DNA from: a virus
DNA length: 27,635 bases
Virus record (IMG/VR): IMGVR_UViG_3300044716_000130
Location: 1 to 27,635 of that record
Strand: one strand, 5' to 3'
Shown: positions 16,750 through 25,167 of the stretch, piece after piece
How positions within the stretch are numbered: the stretch's first letter is position 1
Layout: the number at the start of each line of letters is the position of its first letter
The notes under the pieces: model-generated
Database searches by the model: none
Seen by the model: only the letters and a program-made list of their open reading frames with translations
What the model was told of the DNA's origin: nothing
Position numbers and translations under genes: made by a program

Positions 16750-18285
16750 CTATCCTTCCAATGATTGGATTGCAGAAACGCTCTTCCAACCGCCGCCCCA
16801 TGAATCAGAATCATCGATATCTGACAATGGATTAACAGGATTGAATCGCTCACCGAAGGTGGCGTGAAACGTCCCATGTGATTTCTTACCATTTAGCTGC
16901 TCTGGCGTTAGGTCATCCATAAACGTCATTGCATACTTAAGAGCATCATAGCAGTGATTGTTCACGTCTCTGATGTCTTCTTGCTTATTGTGTTGCTCAG
17001 CCATTTTTGGGCTAGCCCACTTCTTCCATTTGAGCTTAGGTAGCTCAGCTATCAACCGTGGGCATTCATCCGTAATCATAAGAAACGGTTTCTTAGTCTT
17101 CGGATTAATCTTGAAATACTGTTGGATCCTTTGGAGCCCAATACGGCGATCGGTAGGGATGGAATCCACAGAGATGTAGATGCCTGCCTTCTGATACTCC
17201 TGGAGAATCGATGTTCCCGTGTGCTCCTTAGTTTGCTTAATAGCTGGATCACCCGTTGTAAGCCATACTTCACAGCCATATTCAGTCTCTATCTCTCGTG
17301 TCATTTTGTTGACTATTGCGGCATGTTCTGCCACTGTCAGCTTAGCCTGATAATGCTCGCGAAACACGGTCATGGTGCCATTTTCCGACACGGCTATCCA
17401 GAGCCACACTGTTGGGTTAGTGTAGCCTGAGTCCATCGTGCGGATGATGCGGTCATCTGGTTTAGGCCTAAACTCGCCACGCGGGATGCAATGGGTATCA
17501 GGCATAAAGTCTGGGAATACTAGGCCTCCAAGGTGGACATACTGACCCTTGGACCTAACTTCGCGCTCTTCTTCAGGCAGCATATCTAGGAAGCGGGCGA
17601 TAGCTTCGCGGGATAGCGACGGGTTGTCATGGATCTGGGCTTCGACAACTCCGATGTCTCGCTTGCCTTCCTTGGCTGGCATGTAGATCTCGTCAAAGAT
17701 CCATTCCATACCTTGCACTGGGGTTTGAGACATCCACCAAACACCATCGGTATCTACTAGACGGGCTAGACACTCCCGAAATACAGTCTGCGGGCACTCT
17801 TCGTCAAAGTGGACAAAGTGCCTGGATGATCCAGCGAACTTATCTAGGTCCTGATCCTGAGACATAAACTCAACAAACGAGCCATTATTCAGGGTAAGTA
17901 CGTGGCGCTCTCTAGAGTAGCTCTGCTCCCATGACCCATTGATCAAGAAGGATTTAGGCAGCCATTGCTTGTAAAGCGGCAGGATAATCTTGTCCACACC
18001 GTTCAAAAAGTCAACGGCTACGACACGCCCACGGATGGGTTCATCTGGTATCTCGCGGTGCGGGTGGGAGTGGGTTAGCCACCAGATAGCTTCAATGGTA
18101 GAACCCAGCGATTTACCTGACCTGTTACCGCCAATGTAAAGCCTGTCGCGCATCTTGTGCTCATGGAATAACTGCTGTTTTTCGCTGGGAACGTAGTCAT
18201 ACAGGTTTGGCTGCCGTGTAGCTTCGGTTAGCCCTTCTCCTAGCTGGAGTAGGACTGATGAAAGATCGTAGCTTTCTTTAGCCAT
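16750..18285 (-). CDS. terL: Terminase large subunit
   Basis: 511 residues, the DNA-packaging ATPase and headful/site nuclease. ATPase: Walker A GGNRSGKS at 52-59, Walker B HFVHFDEE at 156-163 with the catalytic Glu, and coupling motif SQTP at about 187. Nuclease: acidic residues D285 (TMDSGY), D346 (TTGDPAIK) and D447 (NHCYDALKYA) in RNase H-like order. Length and motif spacing are normal for the family, so it looks intact. The start ATG overlaps the end of the upstream nuclease gene by 8 bp and has no clear Shine-Dalgarno, so it probably depends on coupled translation. No small terminase gene is recognised beside it. Confidence 0.93.
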   Translation of the reverse strand: MAKESYDLSSVLLQLGEGLTEATRQPNLYDYVPSEKQQLFHEHKMRDRLYIGGNRSGKSLGSTIEAIWWLTHSHPHREIPDEPIRGRVVAVDFLNGVDKIILPLYKQWLPKSFLINGSWEQSYSRERHVLTLNNGSFVEFMSQDQDLDKFAGSSRHFVHFDEECPQTVFRECLARLVDTDGVWWMSQTPVQGMEWIFDEIYMPAKEGKRDIGVVEAQIHDNPSLSREAIARFLDMLPEEEREVRSKGQYVHLGGLVFPDFMPDTHCIPRGEFRPKPDDRIIRTMDSGYTNPTVWLWIAVSENGTMTVFREHYQAKLTVAEHAAIVNKMTREIETEYGCEVWLTTGDPAIKQTKEHTGTSILQEYQKAGIYISVDSIPTDRRIGLQRIQQYFKINPKTKKPFLMITDECPRLIAELPKLKWKKWASPKMAEQHNKQEDIRDVNNHCYDALKYAMTFMDDLTPEQLNGKKSHGTFHATFGERFNPVNPLSDIDDSDSWGGGWKSVSAIQSLEG

Positions 18286-18709
18286 GTATTAATTTTACTA
18301 GCTCAGCTAGCGTTATCCTTACGAGCGTTTTATCAGCAGACTCAAGGTTAGTGCGGAGACAGATAAGATCTCCCAAGCTTGCATAAGCCCACCATTCACC
18401 AGCGCGGGGATAACCAACCCCAGCACGCTGAGTAACAAGGAAACCAAAACGCCCATCCGCGTTCTTGCACTCAAGCTCAGCTTCTTCGTACCATTTGGCA
18501 ATTTGCTGGAATGAGGCGTCTTTGGCGGACTTCCCGCCTTTGATTTCAAATACAATAAGACCGTTTGCTTCGCGTAGCCAAACATCTCCCTCATCGTCTT
18601 TACCTTTCAAAACATTGCGGTGTGCCTCTAATGGGTTATACCCGACAGATAGTAGATAATTTCTTACAGCGGTCTCGGCACGAGTGCCAATACTCTTTGA
18701 TTTACTCAC
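18278..18709 (-). CDS. PD-(D/E)XK nuclease (Holliday-junction-resolvase-like)
   Basis: 143 residues. It shows the archaeal Hjc / VRR-type restriction-fold pattern: E12 in IGTRAETAVRNYL, D42 in GDVWLREANG, then E55 and K57 in LIVFEIKGGK. A Gln/Lys helix (FQQIAKWYEEAELE) follows. Such enzymes resolve branched DNA before packaging, or cut host DNA. It is the first gene of the leftward late operon. The start is GTG at 18709, with AGGAG 9 bases upstream, only 34 bp from the divergent rightward gene. Its role in clearing junctions for the terminase encoded next door is a reasonable inference from position. Confidence 0.75.
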   Translation of the reverse strand: MSKSKSIGTRAETAVRNYLLSVGYNPLEAHRNVLKGKDDEGDVWLREANGLIVFEIKGGKSAKDASFQQIAKWYEEAELECKNADGRFGFLVTQRAGVGYPRAGEWWAYASLGDLICLRTNLESADKTLVRITLAELVKLIHG

Positions 18710-18727
18710 GTCTCGTGTCTCCTAGTC

Positions 18728-18744
18728 TGGTATTCTATTATGCA
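18728..18744 (+). promoter_or_regulatory. Rightward extended -10 promoter, probable leaderless start
   Basis: TGGTATTCT (18728-18736) is an extended -10 box. The ATG of the 88-residue gene begins 7 bases later, exactly where transcription would start, and no ribosome-binding site is present. That is the signature of leaderless mRNAs common in actinobacteria. The hexamer 17 bases upstream (ACGTCT) is a poor -35. The box overlaps the leftward -10 almost fully. Confidence 0.5.
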
Positions 18745-18760
18745 TGGGCTTTTTCGGCAA
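18732..18760 (-). promoter_or_regulatory. Leftward late promoter
   Basis: On the minus strand TTGCCG (18755-18760) is followed after exactly 17 bases by TAGAAT (18732-18737). This matches sigma-70-type consensus at 4/6 and 5/6. A start near 18725 would give a short leader containing the AGGAG of the GTG-started nuclease gene. It would drive the whole packaging and structural operon. Its -35 lies inside the first codons of the divergent rightward gene. Confidence 0.6.
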
Positions 18761-19010
18761 TGAGCAATCAACATACCAGCAGGTAAAAGATTTCCATGTC
18801 AACTCTGACGTGGACGAAAACCCGCTTGCTTACCATCATACACTAGGTCCGTTGGCTGGGCAGGCTAGCCCTGGAGATCACGTTCACGACGGAAAGACAT
18901 CGAAGAAGATAAACTTCTCTGACATCGAGGGTGGTTTATGGAATATCGACGGCGGTATTCCTAGTACGATTTACACTCCGATCCCAGCTTGGGACGGTGG
19001 AGGAGTCTAA
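18744..19010 (+). CDS. Small tail/fibre-associated protein, His-rich
   Basis: 88 residues: [20 protein letters not shown], then [20 protein letters not shown]. The HHTLG...ASPGDHxHDG segment recurs in actinobacteriophage tail-fibre proteins, and its HxH pair could bind a metal ion. A short Gly/Pro-rich C-terminus ends at the stop, which shares a base with the next ATG (TAATG, with GGAGGAG just upstream). It is the first gene of the adhesin arm, and it may attach the collagen-like fibre to the tail. Another start at 18740 gives only a 7-codon frame. Confidence 0.6.
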   Translation: MGFFGNEQSTYQQVKDFHVNSDVDENPLAYHHTLGPLAGQASPGDHVHDGKTSKKINFSDIEGGLWNIDGGIPSTIYTPIPAWDGGGV

Positions 19011-20920
19011 TGGCAGTAATTTTACAGCTCAGGCGCGGCACTGCCGCTGAGTGGACTGCCGCTAACCCATTACTTGCTCAGGGTGAAATGGGTGTTGAAA
19101 CCGACACGCTCAAAGTCAAAATCGGTAATGGATCTACCGTATGGACATCGCTACCTTACTTTACTCAGGGTGCCACTGGTGCTACTGGACCTACTGGCCC
19201 TACTGGTGCAACAGGTGCAACTGGTCCTACAGGCGCGACTGGCCCTACTGGCCCCATTGGTTTAACAGGTGCAACAGGCGCAACTGGTGCTACTGGACCA
19301 CAAGGTATTCAGGGTATTCAGGGCGTCAAAGGTGATACTGGAGATACTGGTCCTACTGGGGCTACAGGACCGCAGGGTATTCAAGGCGTTAAAGGAGATA
19401 CTGGAGATACTGGGCCAACAGGCCCAACTGGTGCTACAGGTGCTACTGGCCCGCAGGGTGTCAGCATTACCCTTAAGGGTACTGTTGCTAACGTAGGCGC
19501 TTTGCCGTCAAGCGGTAACGCAGTAAATGATGCCTACATTGTTTCAGCTGACGGAGATCTTTATGTCTGGAATGGTACTGCCTGGAACTCAGTTGGTCAG
19601 ATTGTAGGACCTGAAGGACCTACTGGGCCCACTGGGCCAACTGGACCAACTGGCCCTACAGGCCCTCAAGGTATTCAAGGTGTCAAAGGTGACACTGGTG
19701 ACACTGGCCCTACAGGCCCAACTGGTGCTACTGGAGCACAAGGTATTCAGGGTATCCAGGGTGTAAAGGGTGACACTGGAGACACTGGCCCAACTGGTCC
19801 TACTGGCGCAACTGGTGCTACTGGTGCCACAGGAGCTGACTCAACAGTGCCTGGTCCTACTGGCCCTACTGGTCCTACTGGCCCTGCGGGTCCTACAGGC
19901 GCAACAGGTGCCACAGGTGCAACTGGTGCAACAGGTGCAGGTGTCGTAGCTGGCGGAACTGAAGGGCAGATCCTTGCTAAGAACTCAGCTACGGATTACG
20001 ACACCGAATGGATCGACAACTTTACTGGGCAAGTTAAGCACCTTGTAAAGAACTCAACTGGCGTGACAATGCCAAAAGGCTCAGTCGTTTACGTGTCTTC
20101 GGCTAGCGGAACAAACATGAACGTTTCGCTGGCGGATGCTGACACTGAAGCAACGTCATCAAAAACTATGGGTCTTTTGGAAACTGCATTAGCTACTGGC
20201 GATATTGGCTACGTTGTTACTGAAGGTTTACTTTATGGACTAAACACTAACGCTGCAACTGCTGGGCAGGCTGTATGGCTATCCTCTACTCCAGGTGAAT
20301 TTGTCTTTGGCACTCCGCCAGCTAAGCCAGCTCACAGCGTTTACTTGGGTGTTGTTACCCGCGTGCAATCTGTAAACGGCGAAATCTTCGTAAAGGTACA
20401 AAACGGTTACGAGCTTGAAGAGCTACATAACGTATCTATAACTAGCCCTGCAGACGAGCAAGTATTGGCCTACGAAGCTGCAACTGGCCTTTGGAAAAAC
20501 GTAGCAGCATCTGGTGGTGCTAGCGTGACGATCTCTGAAACAGCACCAGCAAGCCCAGTTGCTGGCAACGTTTGGTACAACTCTACTGAGGGAACTTCTT
20601 ACATTTACTACGACAGCTTCTGGGTTCCGATCTCTCCGCCAAAAGCAGGCCTTGAGATCGTTTCTTCTGCCGCTAACCCAGCTAACACAAACGTAATTTG
20701 GTACAACACAGAAAACGGTAATTCTTACATTTACTACGACAATTATTGGGTGTCTTTGTCTGGGGGTTCAAATGATTTTGCTATCCAGCTTAATGGGCAA
20801 ATAATTTCCGCTAATTATGAGATACCTACAGGCTATAATGGAGTAAGTGCAGGACCGATTACAATTGCTACTGGTGTCACTGTGACCATTCCTACTGGAT
20901 CAGCTTGGAGCATCGTATGA
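19010..20920 (+). CDS. Collagen-like tail fibre with Mtd-type N-terminal domain
   Basis: 636 residues from the ATG at 19010 (GGAGGAG upstream); the longer frame from 18989 would overlap the previous gene. Residues 1-50 match the major-tropism-determinant N-terminal domain: [44 protein letters not shown]. Residues 54-150 and about 200-310 are Gly-X-Y collagen repeats ([24 protein letters not shown]), split by a globular insert (151-199) with [19 protein letters not shown] beta-rich C-terminal part follows, with two copies of a Trp/Tyr module: [13 protein letters not shown] and [13 protein letters not shown]. Likely a trimeric stalk with receptor-binding domains. No reverse transcriptase or template repeat is present, so it is not a diversity-generating target within this window. 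Confidence 0.85.
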   Translation: MAVILQLRRGTAAEWTAANPLLAQGEMGVETDTLKVKIGNGSTVWTSLPYFTQGATGATGPTGPTGATGATGPTGATGPTGPIGLTGATGATGATGPQGIQGIQGVKGDTGDTGPTGATGPQGIQGVKGDTGDTGPTGPTGATGATGPQGVSITLKGTVANVGALPSSGNAVNDAYIVSADGDLYVWNGTAWNSVGQIVGPEGPTGPTGPTGPTGPTGPQGIQGVKGDTGDTGPTGPTGATGAQGIQGIQGVKGDTGDTGPTGPTGATGATGATGADSTVPGPTGPTGPTGPAGPTGATGATGATGATGAGVVAGGTEGQILAKNSATDYDTEWIDNFTGQVKHLVKNSTGVTMPKGSVVYVSSASGTNMNVSLADADTEATSSKTMGLLETALATGDIGYVVTEGLLYGLNTNAATAGQAVWLSSTPGEFVFGTPPAKPAHSVYLGVVTRVQSVNGEIFVKVQNGYELEELHNVSITSPADEQVLAYEAATGLWKNVAASGGASVTISETAPASPVAGNVWYNSTEGTSYIYYDSFWVPISPPKAGLEIVSSAANPANTNVIWYNTENGNSYIYYDNYWVSLSGGSNDFAIQLNGQIISANYEIPTGYNGVSAGPITIATGVTVTIPTGSAWSIV

Positions 20921-21474
20921 GTGAACTATCTGTAGGTCAACTACGTGGACTGACTGTAAATAGCAACGTTATTACTGTGCCTGCTGGCCACAAGCTTTAC
21001 GCTCCAGGTTCAGTTGTTCAGGTTGTATCGGCCACAAAAACAGATACCTTTACACTAAGCTCTACAACATTTACCGACATTACTGGGTTTAGCGCGACAA
21101 TTACTCCTTCTTCAGTAAATAGTAAAATTTACATTGTTGCCACCATTATGTCAGGTCAAAATATTCAAGTAACTGCTCAGCACTTTTTACTTCTTAGAGA
21201 CTCAACTTCAATTTCTATTGGTGACGCTGCTGGGTCACGAACTCGGGTATCTTCAGGATCTTACGCCAACAGTGTAAATGAAGTAGTTCCTGTTTCAATA
21301 TCTTTTCTCGATTCACCAAGCACGACTTCTGCCGTCACATATAAAGTTCAGACAAGATCTAGCGTTTCAGGAGGAGGAAACGCCGTTTATATCAATAGAG
21401 GCAATGGAGACGGAGACGGAGCAAATATCTCAAGAGGAGTTTCAACAATTACTCTTATGGAGATAGCACAATGA
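20917..21474 (+). CDS. Tail fibre/adhesin paralogue 1
   Basis: 185 residues from the ATG at 20917, which overlaps the collagen-like fibre stop (ATGA). Beta-rich and Ser/Thr-rich, with the module [20 protein letters not shown], then [11 protein letters not shown] and a C-terminus [15 protein letters not shown]. This module is common among small virion or tail-tip proteins of aquatic phages. It is clearly paralogous to the third gene of the triplet (22022-22537), sharing TDTF, DITG(F/L)SATITP, GDAAGSR, DSP and STITLxEIAQ at the same positions. It probably forms or decorates a tail-tip receptor-binding complex. Confidence 0.7.
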   Translation: MSELSVGQLRGLTVNSNVITVPAGHKLYAPGSVVQVVSATKTDTFTLSSTTFTDITGFSATITPSSVNSKIYIVATIMSGQNIQVTAQHFLLLRDSTSISIGDAAGSRTRVSSGSYANSVNEVVPVSISFLDSPSTTSAVTYKVQTRSSVSGGGNAVYINRGNGDGDGANISRGVSTITLMEIAQ

Positions 21475-22025
21475 GTACATTAAGAGCAACTAACGTACAA
21501 GACCTTGGTGGAGTAAACCAACTTATAAAGCCAGGAATGGTTGTGCAGGTGCAAACTGTTAGAAGTGACGCTAGAGTAACTTTTGCTCAAAATAACTCAG
21601 GCAACGGAACTACTATTACTCCGTTAAACTTAAGCATTACCCCGAAATTTGCAAACAGCAAATTAATTATGCAATGGATGATAAACGCAGAAAGTAACCA
21701 CGACACTGTTTTTTTAATTCATAGAGACGGTTCTTTAATAACAACTGCTGGCGCAACTGGCTATAACGCTGAGTCTGGAAACGTTAGATGGTCTGGAGTT
21801 GCAGCTGGAGCCTGGGACAATGATAATTCCACTACTCCTAGCAACTACTTTATTCAATACGAGTGTATTGCTGGCTCTACTTCCCCACAAGTATTTGCCC
21901 CAGCAACAAGAGCTTCCTTTGGTACAAGTCAGACTCTTTTCTTAAACAGAACAGTTAGAAGCACAGGCCAAGATAATGATGAAACAATGATTTCAAACGG
22001 AACAATTTGGGAGATAGCACAATGA
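21471..22025 (+). CDS. Tail fibre/adhesin paralogue 2, diverged
   Basis: 184 residues; the ATG overlaps the previous stop (ATGA). Same general plan as its neighbours: PGMVVQVQTVRSDARVTF, then LNLSITPKFANSKLIMQWMI in the place of SATITPKFASSKILVQVVM, and a C-terminus TIWEIAQ. The middle (about 85-160) is unlike the flanking copies (YNAESGNVRWSGVAAGAWD), which suggests replacement or fast evolution of the surface part. A receptor-contact or decoration role is inferred from the family and position. Confidence 0.7.
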   Translation: MSTLRATNVQDLGGVNQLIKPGMVVQVQTVRSDARVTFAQNNSGNGTTITPLNLSITPKFANSKLIMQWMINAESNHDTVFLIHRDGSLITTAGATGYNAESGNVRWSGVAAGAWDNDNSTTPSNYFIQYECIAGSTSPQVFAPATRASFGTSQTLFLNRTVRSTGQDNDETMISNGTIWEIAQ

Positions 22026-22537
22026 CATCAACAATGAGATTTGACAAATGGGAAAACAGCCTTGGTCAGCCATACGGAACAGTGCTGCAGGTTGTGCAGG
22101 CGGTGAAGACGGATACTTTTTCAATGTCTTCTACCACATACGCCGACATTACAGGCTTATCTGCTACTATTACCCCTAAATTTGCATCAAGTAAAATTTT
22201 GGTTCAAGTAGTTATGAGCGTCAACGCGGACCAAAATAATACAACAGCTATGTTTAAGTTGCTCCAAGGGTCAACAGAAATCGGTTTGGGTGATGCTGCT
22301 GGCTCCAGATTAAGGTCAGCTTTCCCTCGTGTGGGGTCATCTGCCGCAAATAGCATAAATGTTGTCTCTAATTTTTTTGATAGTCCAGCCACAATCTCAG
22401 CAACCACTTACAAAATTCAAGTAAGAACCGAAGTTAATGGGAACTCTGTTCACATAAATAGGTCCACTAGTGATGGAGACTCTGCAGTTGCTTCCCGCTC
22501 AATATCTACAATTACCCTAACAGAAATCGCACAGTAA
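22022..22537 (+). CDS. Tail fibre/adhesin paralogue 3
   Basis: 171 residues from the ATG at 22022, overlapping the previous stop (ATGA); the longer frame from 22007 is not needed. VLQVVQAVKTDTFSMSSTTY, then DITGLSATITPKFASSKI and the C-terminus SISTITLTEIAQ make it the close paralogue of the first copy. The tandem triplet, all joined by ATGA overlaps, implies matched synthesis of the three proteins. They may form a hetero-oligomeric tip or alternative adhesins. Confidence 0.7.
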   Translation: MTSTMRFDKWENSLGQPYGTVLQVVQAVKTDTFSMSSTTYADITGLSATITPKFASSKILVQVVMSVNADQNNTTAMFKLLQGSTEIGLGDAAGSRLRSAFPRVGSSAANSINVVSNFFDSPATISATTYKIQVRTEVNGNSVHINRSTSDGDSAVASRSISTITLTEIAQ

Positions 22538-22545
22538 GGAAAATA

Positions 22546-22863
22546 ATGAACAGAACATTTGGAATAGTAGAAGCGCTTAGCTCACTTGCACCTGGTGCAC
22601 AGTGGAGCCTAAATGGCGATGACTACGCTGGCCTTGACTGGCTAGATGAAGAGCAGGCTCAGCCAACTGAGGCTGAGTGCCTAGCAGAGGCAGCAAGGCT
22701 ACAAGCTGCTTATGACGCACTAGAGTATCAGCGACTTCGTGCACCAGAGTACCCAGCAATAACTGACTACCTAGACGGTATTGCTAAAGGTGACAAGGCT
22801 CAGGTTGACGCTTACATCGCTGCTTGCCAAGCAGTAAAAGCAAAATACCCAAAGCCTGAATAA
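22546..22863 (+). CDS. Tail-assembly-chaperone-like / XkdW-like protein
   Basis: 105 residues. The N-terminal half (ALSSLAPGAQWSLNGDDYAG, then LDWLDEEQAQPTEAECLAEA) resembles the small XkdW-like proteins found next to phage fibre genes. The C-terminal half (LEYQRLRAPEYPAITDYLDG ... AVKAKYPKPE) is a module I know from many marine and cyanobacterial phages, where it also lies beside tail-fibre genes. AAGGA stands 6 bases before the ATG. A likely role is fibre assembly or a small virion accessory, but neither is shown by sequence. Confidence 0.65.
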   Translation: MNRTFGIVEALSSLAPGAQWSLNGDDYAGLDWLDEEQAQPTEAECLAEAARLQAAYDALEYQRLRAPEYPAITDYLDGIAKGDKAQVDAYIAACQAVKAKYPKPE

Positions 22864-22878
22864 ATAAGGATTTAGCTA

Positions 22879-23832
22879 ATGCCCATTGACTTTCCATCTG
22901 GCCCTACCACTGGGCAGATATACACCTACCAAGGTAAGTATTGGGTTTACAATGGCACTGCCTGGGATGTAGTTAGTTCTCGTGACGCGCAAATACCTAT
23001 TGAATACCTAGTAATAGCTGGTGGCGGTTCTGGAGCTTGTCTTGATGGTGGCGAAGGTGGTGGCGGTGGTGGTGCTGGTGGTTATCGCACAAATGTTGTA
23101 GGTCAACTTAGCGGTGGTTCCTCTGCAGCCGAACCTGCCTTTACTTTTACCCTTAACACTAACTACCGAATTATTGTAGGTGCTGGTGGAGTTGCAGCAG
23201 CTTTTGATTGGGGCTACCGACCTGGAGCTATAGGTAGTCGTTCAGCTTTCGGTGTTATTACTTCTCAAGGTGGTGGTGGTGGTCGTACCCGTTTTCTTAG
23301 CGATAATGCAACTGGCGGTTCTGGAGGCGGTGGAAACCAGCACGGCAATACTCGTGGACTTGGAATTATTGAGCAAGGGACTGATGGAGGTCTTGGTCCT
23401 CTTACTAATACCATAAACGCTGGGGGTGGTGGTGGTGGTGCTGGCGTGGCAGGTCCAATAGGTCCGACTACTGCTAACGGCACCGCTGGTGGAGCTGGTT
23501 TATCTTCAAATATTACAGGTTCTGCTGTAATTCGTGCTGGTGGTGGTGGTGGTGGTGGTAACAATTCTGGAGGAGCTGGAGGAGCTGGCGGTGGTGGTGC
23601 TGGCAGTGCAGCTAACGTTAACGGCAATAGTGCTACTGCCAATACTGGTGGTGGCGGTGGTGGTTCCACAAACAGAATCGCTGGTAATGGCGGTTCTGGC
23701 ATAGTAATACTTCGATACCCATCTCAATACACAATTACTATTGGCGCAGGTCTTACTGGCACAACTGCAACCGTCGGTGCAACCAATGTAACTACATTTA
23801 CCGCTGGCACAGGAAACGTGAGCTGGACATAA
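22879..23832 (+). CDS. Glycine-rich adhesin 1
   Basis: 317 residues. Residues 1-34 form an N-terminal module MPIDFPSGPTTGQIYTYQGK, then YWVYNGTAWDVV. The body (about 45-275) is dominated by Gly runs (GGGGGGAGG, GGGGG) with EYLVIAGGGSG, matching the glycine-rich domain of phage tail adhesins. The T4-like S16 gp38 adhesin uses packed polyglycine helices in a similar composition. The C-terminus has VILRYPSQYTITIGAGLTGT and ends TAGTGNVSWT, a segment shared with the second glycine-rich protein. AAGGA lies before the ATG. It probably contacts the host surface directly. Long antisense frames here are only the Pro-rich mirror of Gly codons. Confidence 0.75.
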   Translation: MPIDFPSGPTTGQIYTYQGKYWVYNGTAWDVVSSRDAQIPIEYLVIAGGGSGACLDGGEGGGGGGAGGYRTNVVGQLSGGSSAAEPAFTFTLNTNYRIIVGAGGVAAAFDWGYRPGAIGSRSAFGVITSQGGGGGRTRFLSDNATGGSGGGGNQHGNTRGLGIIEQGTDGGLGPLTNTINAGGGGGGAGVAGPIGPTTANGTAGGAGLSSNITGSAVIRAGGGGGGGNNSGGAGGAGGGGAGSAANVNGNSATANTGGGGGGSTNRIAGNGGSGIVILRYPSQYTITIGAGLTGTTATVGATNVTTFTAGTGNVSWT

Positions 23833-23864
23833 TGGCACATTATAAGTTAGGTACGGTACAATAA
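23832..23864 (+). pseudogene. Short remnant of a MAHY-type gene start
   Basis: A 10-codon frame (MAHYKLGTVQ) begins at an ATG overlapping the stop of glycine-rich adhesin 1. Its first 12 bases, ATGGCACATTAC/T, match the start of the intact 88-residue MAHY gene at 25168, apart from the last base. It occupies the same place after a glycine-rich gene as the intact copy does. I read it as a truncated duplicate; the match is short and could be chance. Confidence 0.35.
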
Positions 23865-23868
23865 GATC

Positions 23869-24033
23869 ATGCCAGCTATTGATTTTCCAAACTCCCCTAC
23901 AGTAGGCCAGCTATTTACAGTTGGAGATACTACTTGGGAGTGGACTGGTGTACTCTGGAGAGGGTTTACATCATTCACAAGCCTTAATTTACCAGATCCG
24001 AGTCCGCAAATATTTTTACTAATGGGAGCTTAA
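23869..24033 (+). CDS. Stand-alone fibre N-terminal module (54 aa)
   Basis: 54 residues: MPAIDFPNSPTVGQLFTVGD, then TTWEWTGVLWRGF and a short tail ending FLLMGA. It aligns along its first 33 residues with the N-terminus of glycine-rich adhesin 1 (MPIDFPSGPTTGQIYTYQGK...YNGTAWDVV), but ends before any glycine-rich domain. The second glycine-rich protein, downstream, lacks this module. So this is either a free-standing attachment module or the detached front of a duplicated adhesin gene. It has a weak ribosome-binding site and a 1-base gap to the next ATG. Confidence 0.6.
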   Translation: MPAIDFPNSPTVGQLFTVGDTTWEWTGVLWRGFTSFTSLNLPDPSPQIFLLMGA

Positions 24034-24034
24034 G

Positions 24035-24367
24035 ATGGCAACAATTTACAAAGTGCTAGGCCAGTCAGCACCCGCTGCAACTACCAACGTCAACTTATAC
24101 ACAGTGCCTGCAGTGACCAGCGCAGTGATATCCACAATTGTTGTCGCAAATAGAGTAAATACTTCGGCAACATACAGAATTGCAATTAGACCAGCAGCGG
24201 CAGCAATAGCCAACCAACACTATATTGCTTACGATGTTGCTGTTGCTGCAGCAGACTCTACTACCCTTACTCTTGGAATTACGCTAGCAGCAACTGACAT
24301 AATCACTGTTTACTCCAGCACTGCAAACTTAAGCTTTAGTGTATTTGGTTCTGAAATAACGAGCTAA
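24035..24367 (+). CDS. Small virion/fibre protein, marine-phage type
   Basis: 110 residues: ATIYKVLGQSAPAATTNVNL, then ANQHYIAYDVAVAAADSTTL and ITVYSSTANLSFSVFGSEI. This pattern (yKvLGQsaP...hYIayDv...ttLtlGitL...sFs.fGsEi) is frequent in structural proteins of cyanophages and other aquatic phages, usually as a small beta-rich virion protein or decoration. It is inserted between the detached N-terminal module and glycine-rich adhesin 2. No signal peptide or membrane segment is evident. The exact location in the virion is unknown. Confidence 0.65.
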   Translation: MATIYKVLGQSAPAATTNVNLYTVPAVTSAVISTIVVANRVNTSATYRIAIRPAAAAIANQHYIAYDVAVAAADSTTLTLGITLAATDIITVYSSTANLSFSVFGSEITS

Positions 24368-24369
24368 TT

Positions 24370-25158
24370 ATGGCGGTTCAAGGTTTAAGAACTTCTGGGA
24401 TAGTAAATTACCAAAGACAAAAAAGCATTGCTACTAATTTTCCATTAATCGTTGAACATCTAGTAGTAGCTGGCGGTGGTGGTGGTGCAACAGATGCCGA
24501 CGTAGGAGGAGCAGGAGGAGCAGGAGGCTTAATTGCTGGAACTATGAGCCTAACTGCGGGGCAAACATATTCAGCAACAATTGGAGCAGGTGGAATTAGG
24601 GGAACTGGCCCCGACGTCACTGGTGTTGGTGGTGGAAGCAATGGTGGAAATGGTGGAAACACATTATTTGCTAGCTTAACTGCTATTGGTGGTGGTGGTG
24701 GTGGAACTCGACAGAGCAATGGAGCTGCTGGTGGTTCTGGTGGTGGTGGTGGTGACAACGGCAGGGCTGGTGGAGCTGGTACTGCGGGTCAAGGATTTGC
24801 TGGAGCTAATAGCCCAGGAATGAACGGAAATGGTGGTTTTGACTCTGGTGCAGGTGGTGGTGCAGGTGGTCCTGGCTCCCTTAACGTTGCAGGCCCAGGA
24901 TTAGTAAGCACGATTACTGGAGTAACGTACGCAAGGGGAGGTATAGGCTCTCAGGGTGGTAGCTTAACTGCAGGAGCTGACAATACTGGAAACGGTGGAG
25001 ATGGCTGTCGGCCTGGAGGGTCTGGTATTATTGCTCTTAAATATCCAATATTTTATAACATTACAATTGGTGCTGGCCTTACTGGCTCAACCACAACCGT
25101 TGGCACAAACAAAGTAACAATAATAACAGCTGGCACTGGAAACGTCAGCTTTAACTAA
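24370..25158 (+). CDS. Glycine-rich adhesin 2
   Basis: 262 residues, a paralogue of glycine-rich adhesin 1 without its N-terminal DFPSGP module. It contains EHLVVAGGGGGAT, repeated GGAGG and GGGGG runs, then ALKYPIFYNITIGAGLTGST and a final TAGTGNVSFN. The shared C-terminal block (YNITIGAGLTGSTTTVG...) is close to YTITIGAGLTGTTATVG in copy 1. It likely forms a polyglycine-type tail-tip domain for host recognition. It is followed 9 bases later by the intact MAHY-type gene. Confidence 0.75.
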   Translation: MAVQGLRTSGIVNYQRQKSIATNFPLIVEHLVVAGGGGGATDADVGGAGGAGGLIAGTMSLTAGQTYSATIGAGGIRGTGPDVTGVGGGSNGGNGGNTLFASLTAIGGGGGGTRQSNGAAGGSGGGGGDNGRAGGAGTAGQGFAGANSPGMNGNGGFDSGAGGGAGGPGSLNVAGPGLVSTITGVTYARGGIGSQGGSLTAGADNTGNGGDGCRPGGSGIIALKYPIFYNITIGAGLTGSTTTVGTNKVTIITAGTGNVSFN

Positions 25159-25167
25159 GGAAAACAA

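Noticed and set aside
19163-19940. Dense short repeats that could be mistaken for a CRISPR array or tandem-repeat DNA
   Set aside because: They are in-frame Gly-X-Y collagen codons of the fibre gene; there are no regular spacers.
19010-20920. Diversity-generating retroelement target, suggested by the Mtd-type domain
   Set aside because: The domain found is the N-terminal anchor, not the variable C-type lectin domain, and no reverse transcriptase or template repeat is visible.
23265-23702. Long Pro-rich antisense frame across glycine-rich adhesin 1 (also 24408-24758 across adhesin 2)
   Set aside because: Poly-Pro is the mirror of Gly codons (GGN/NCC) in the real gene; there is no ribosome-binding site and no family.
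23833-23862. Possible promoter TGGCAC-N18-TACAAT before the 54-residue gene
   Set aside because: Only a weak -35 match and an 18-bp spacer; more likely remnant coding sequence, so not listed.
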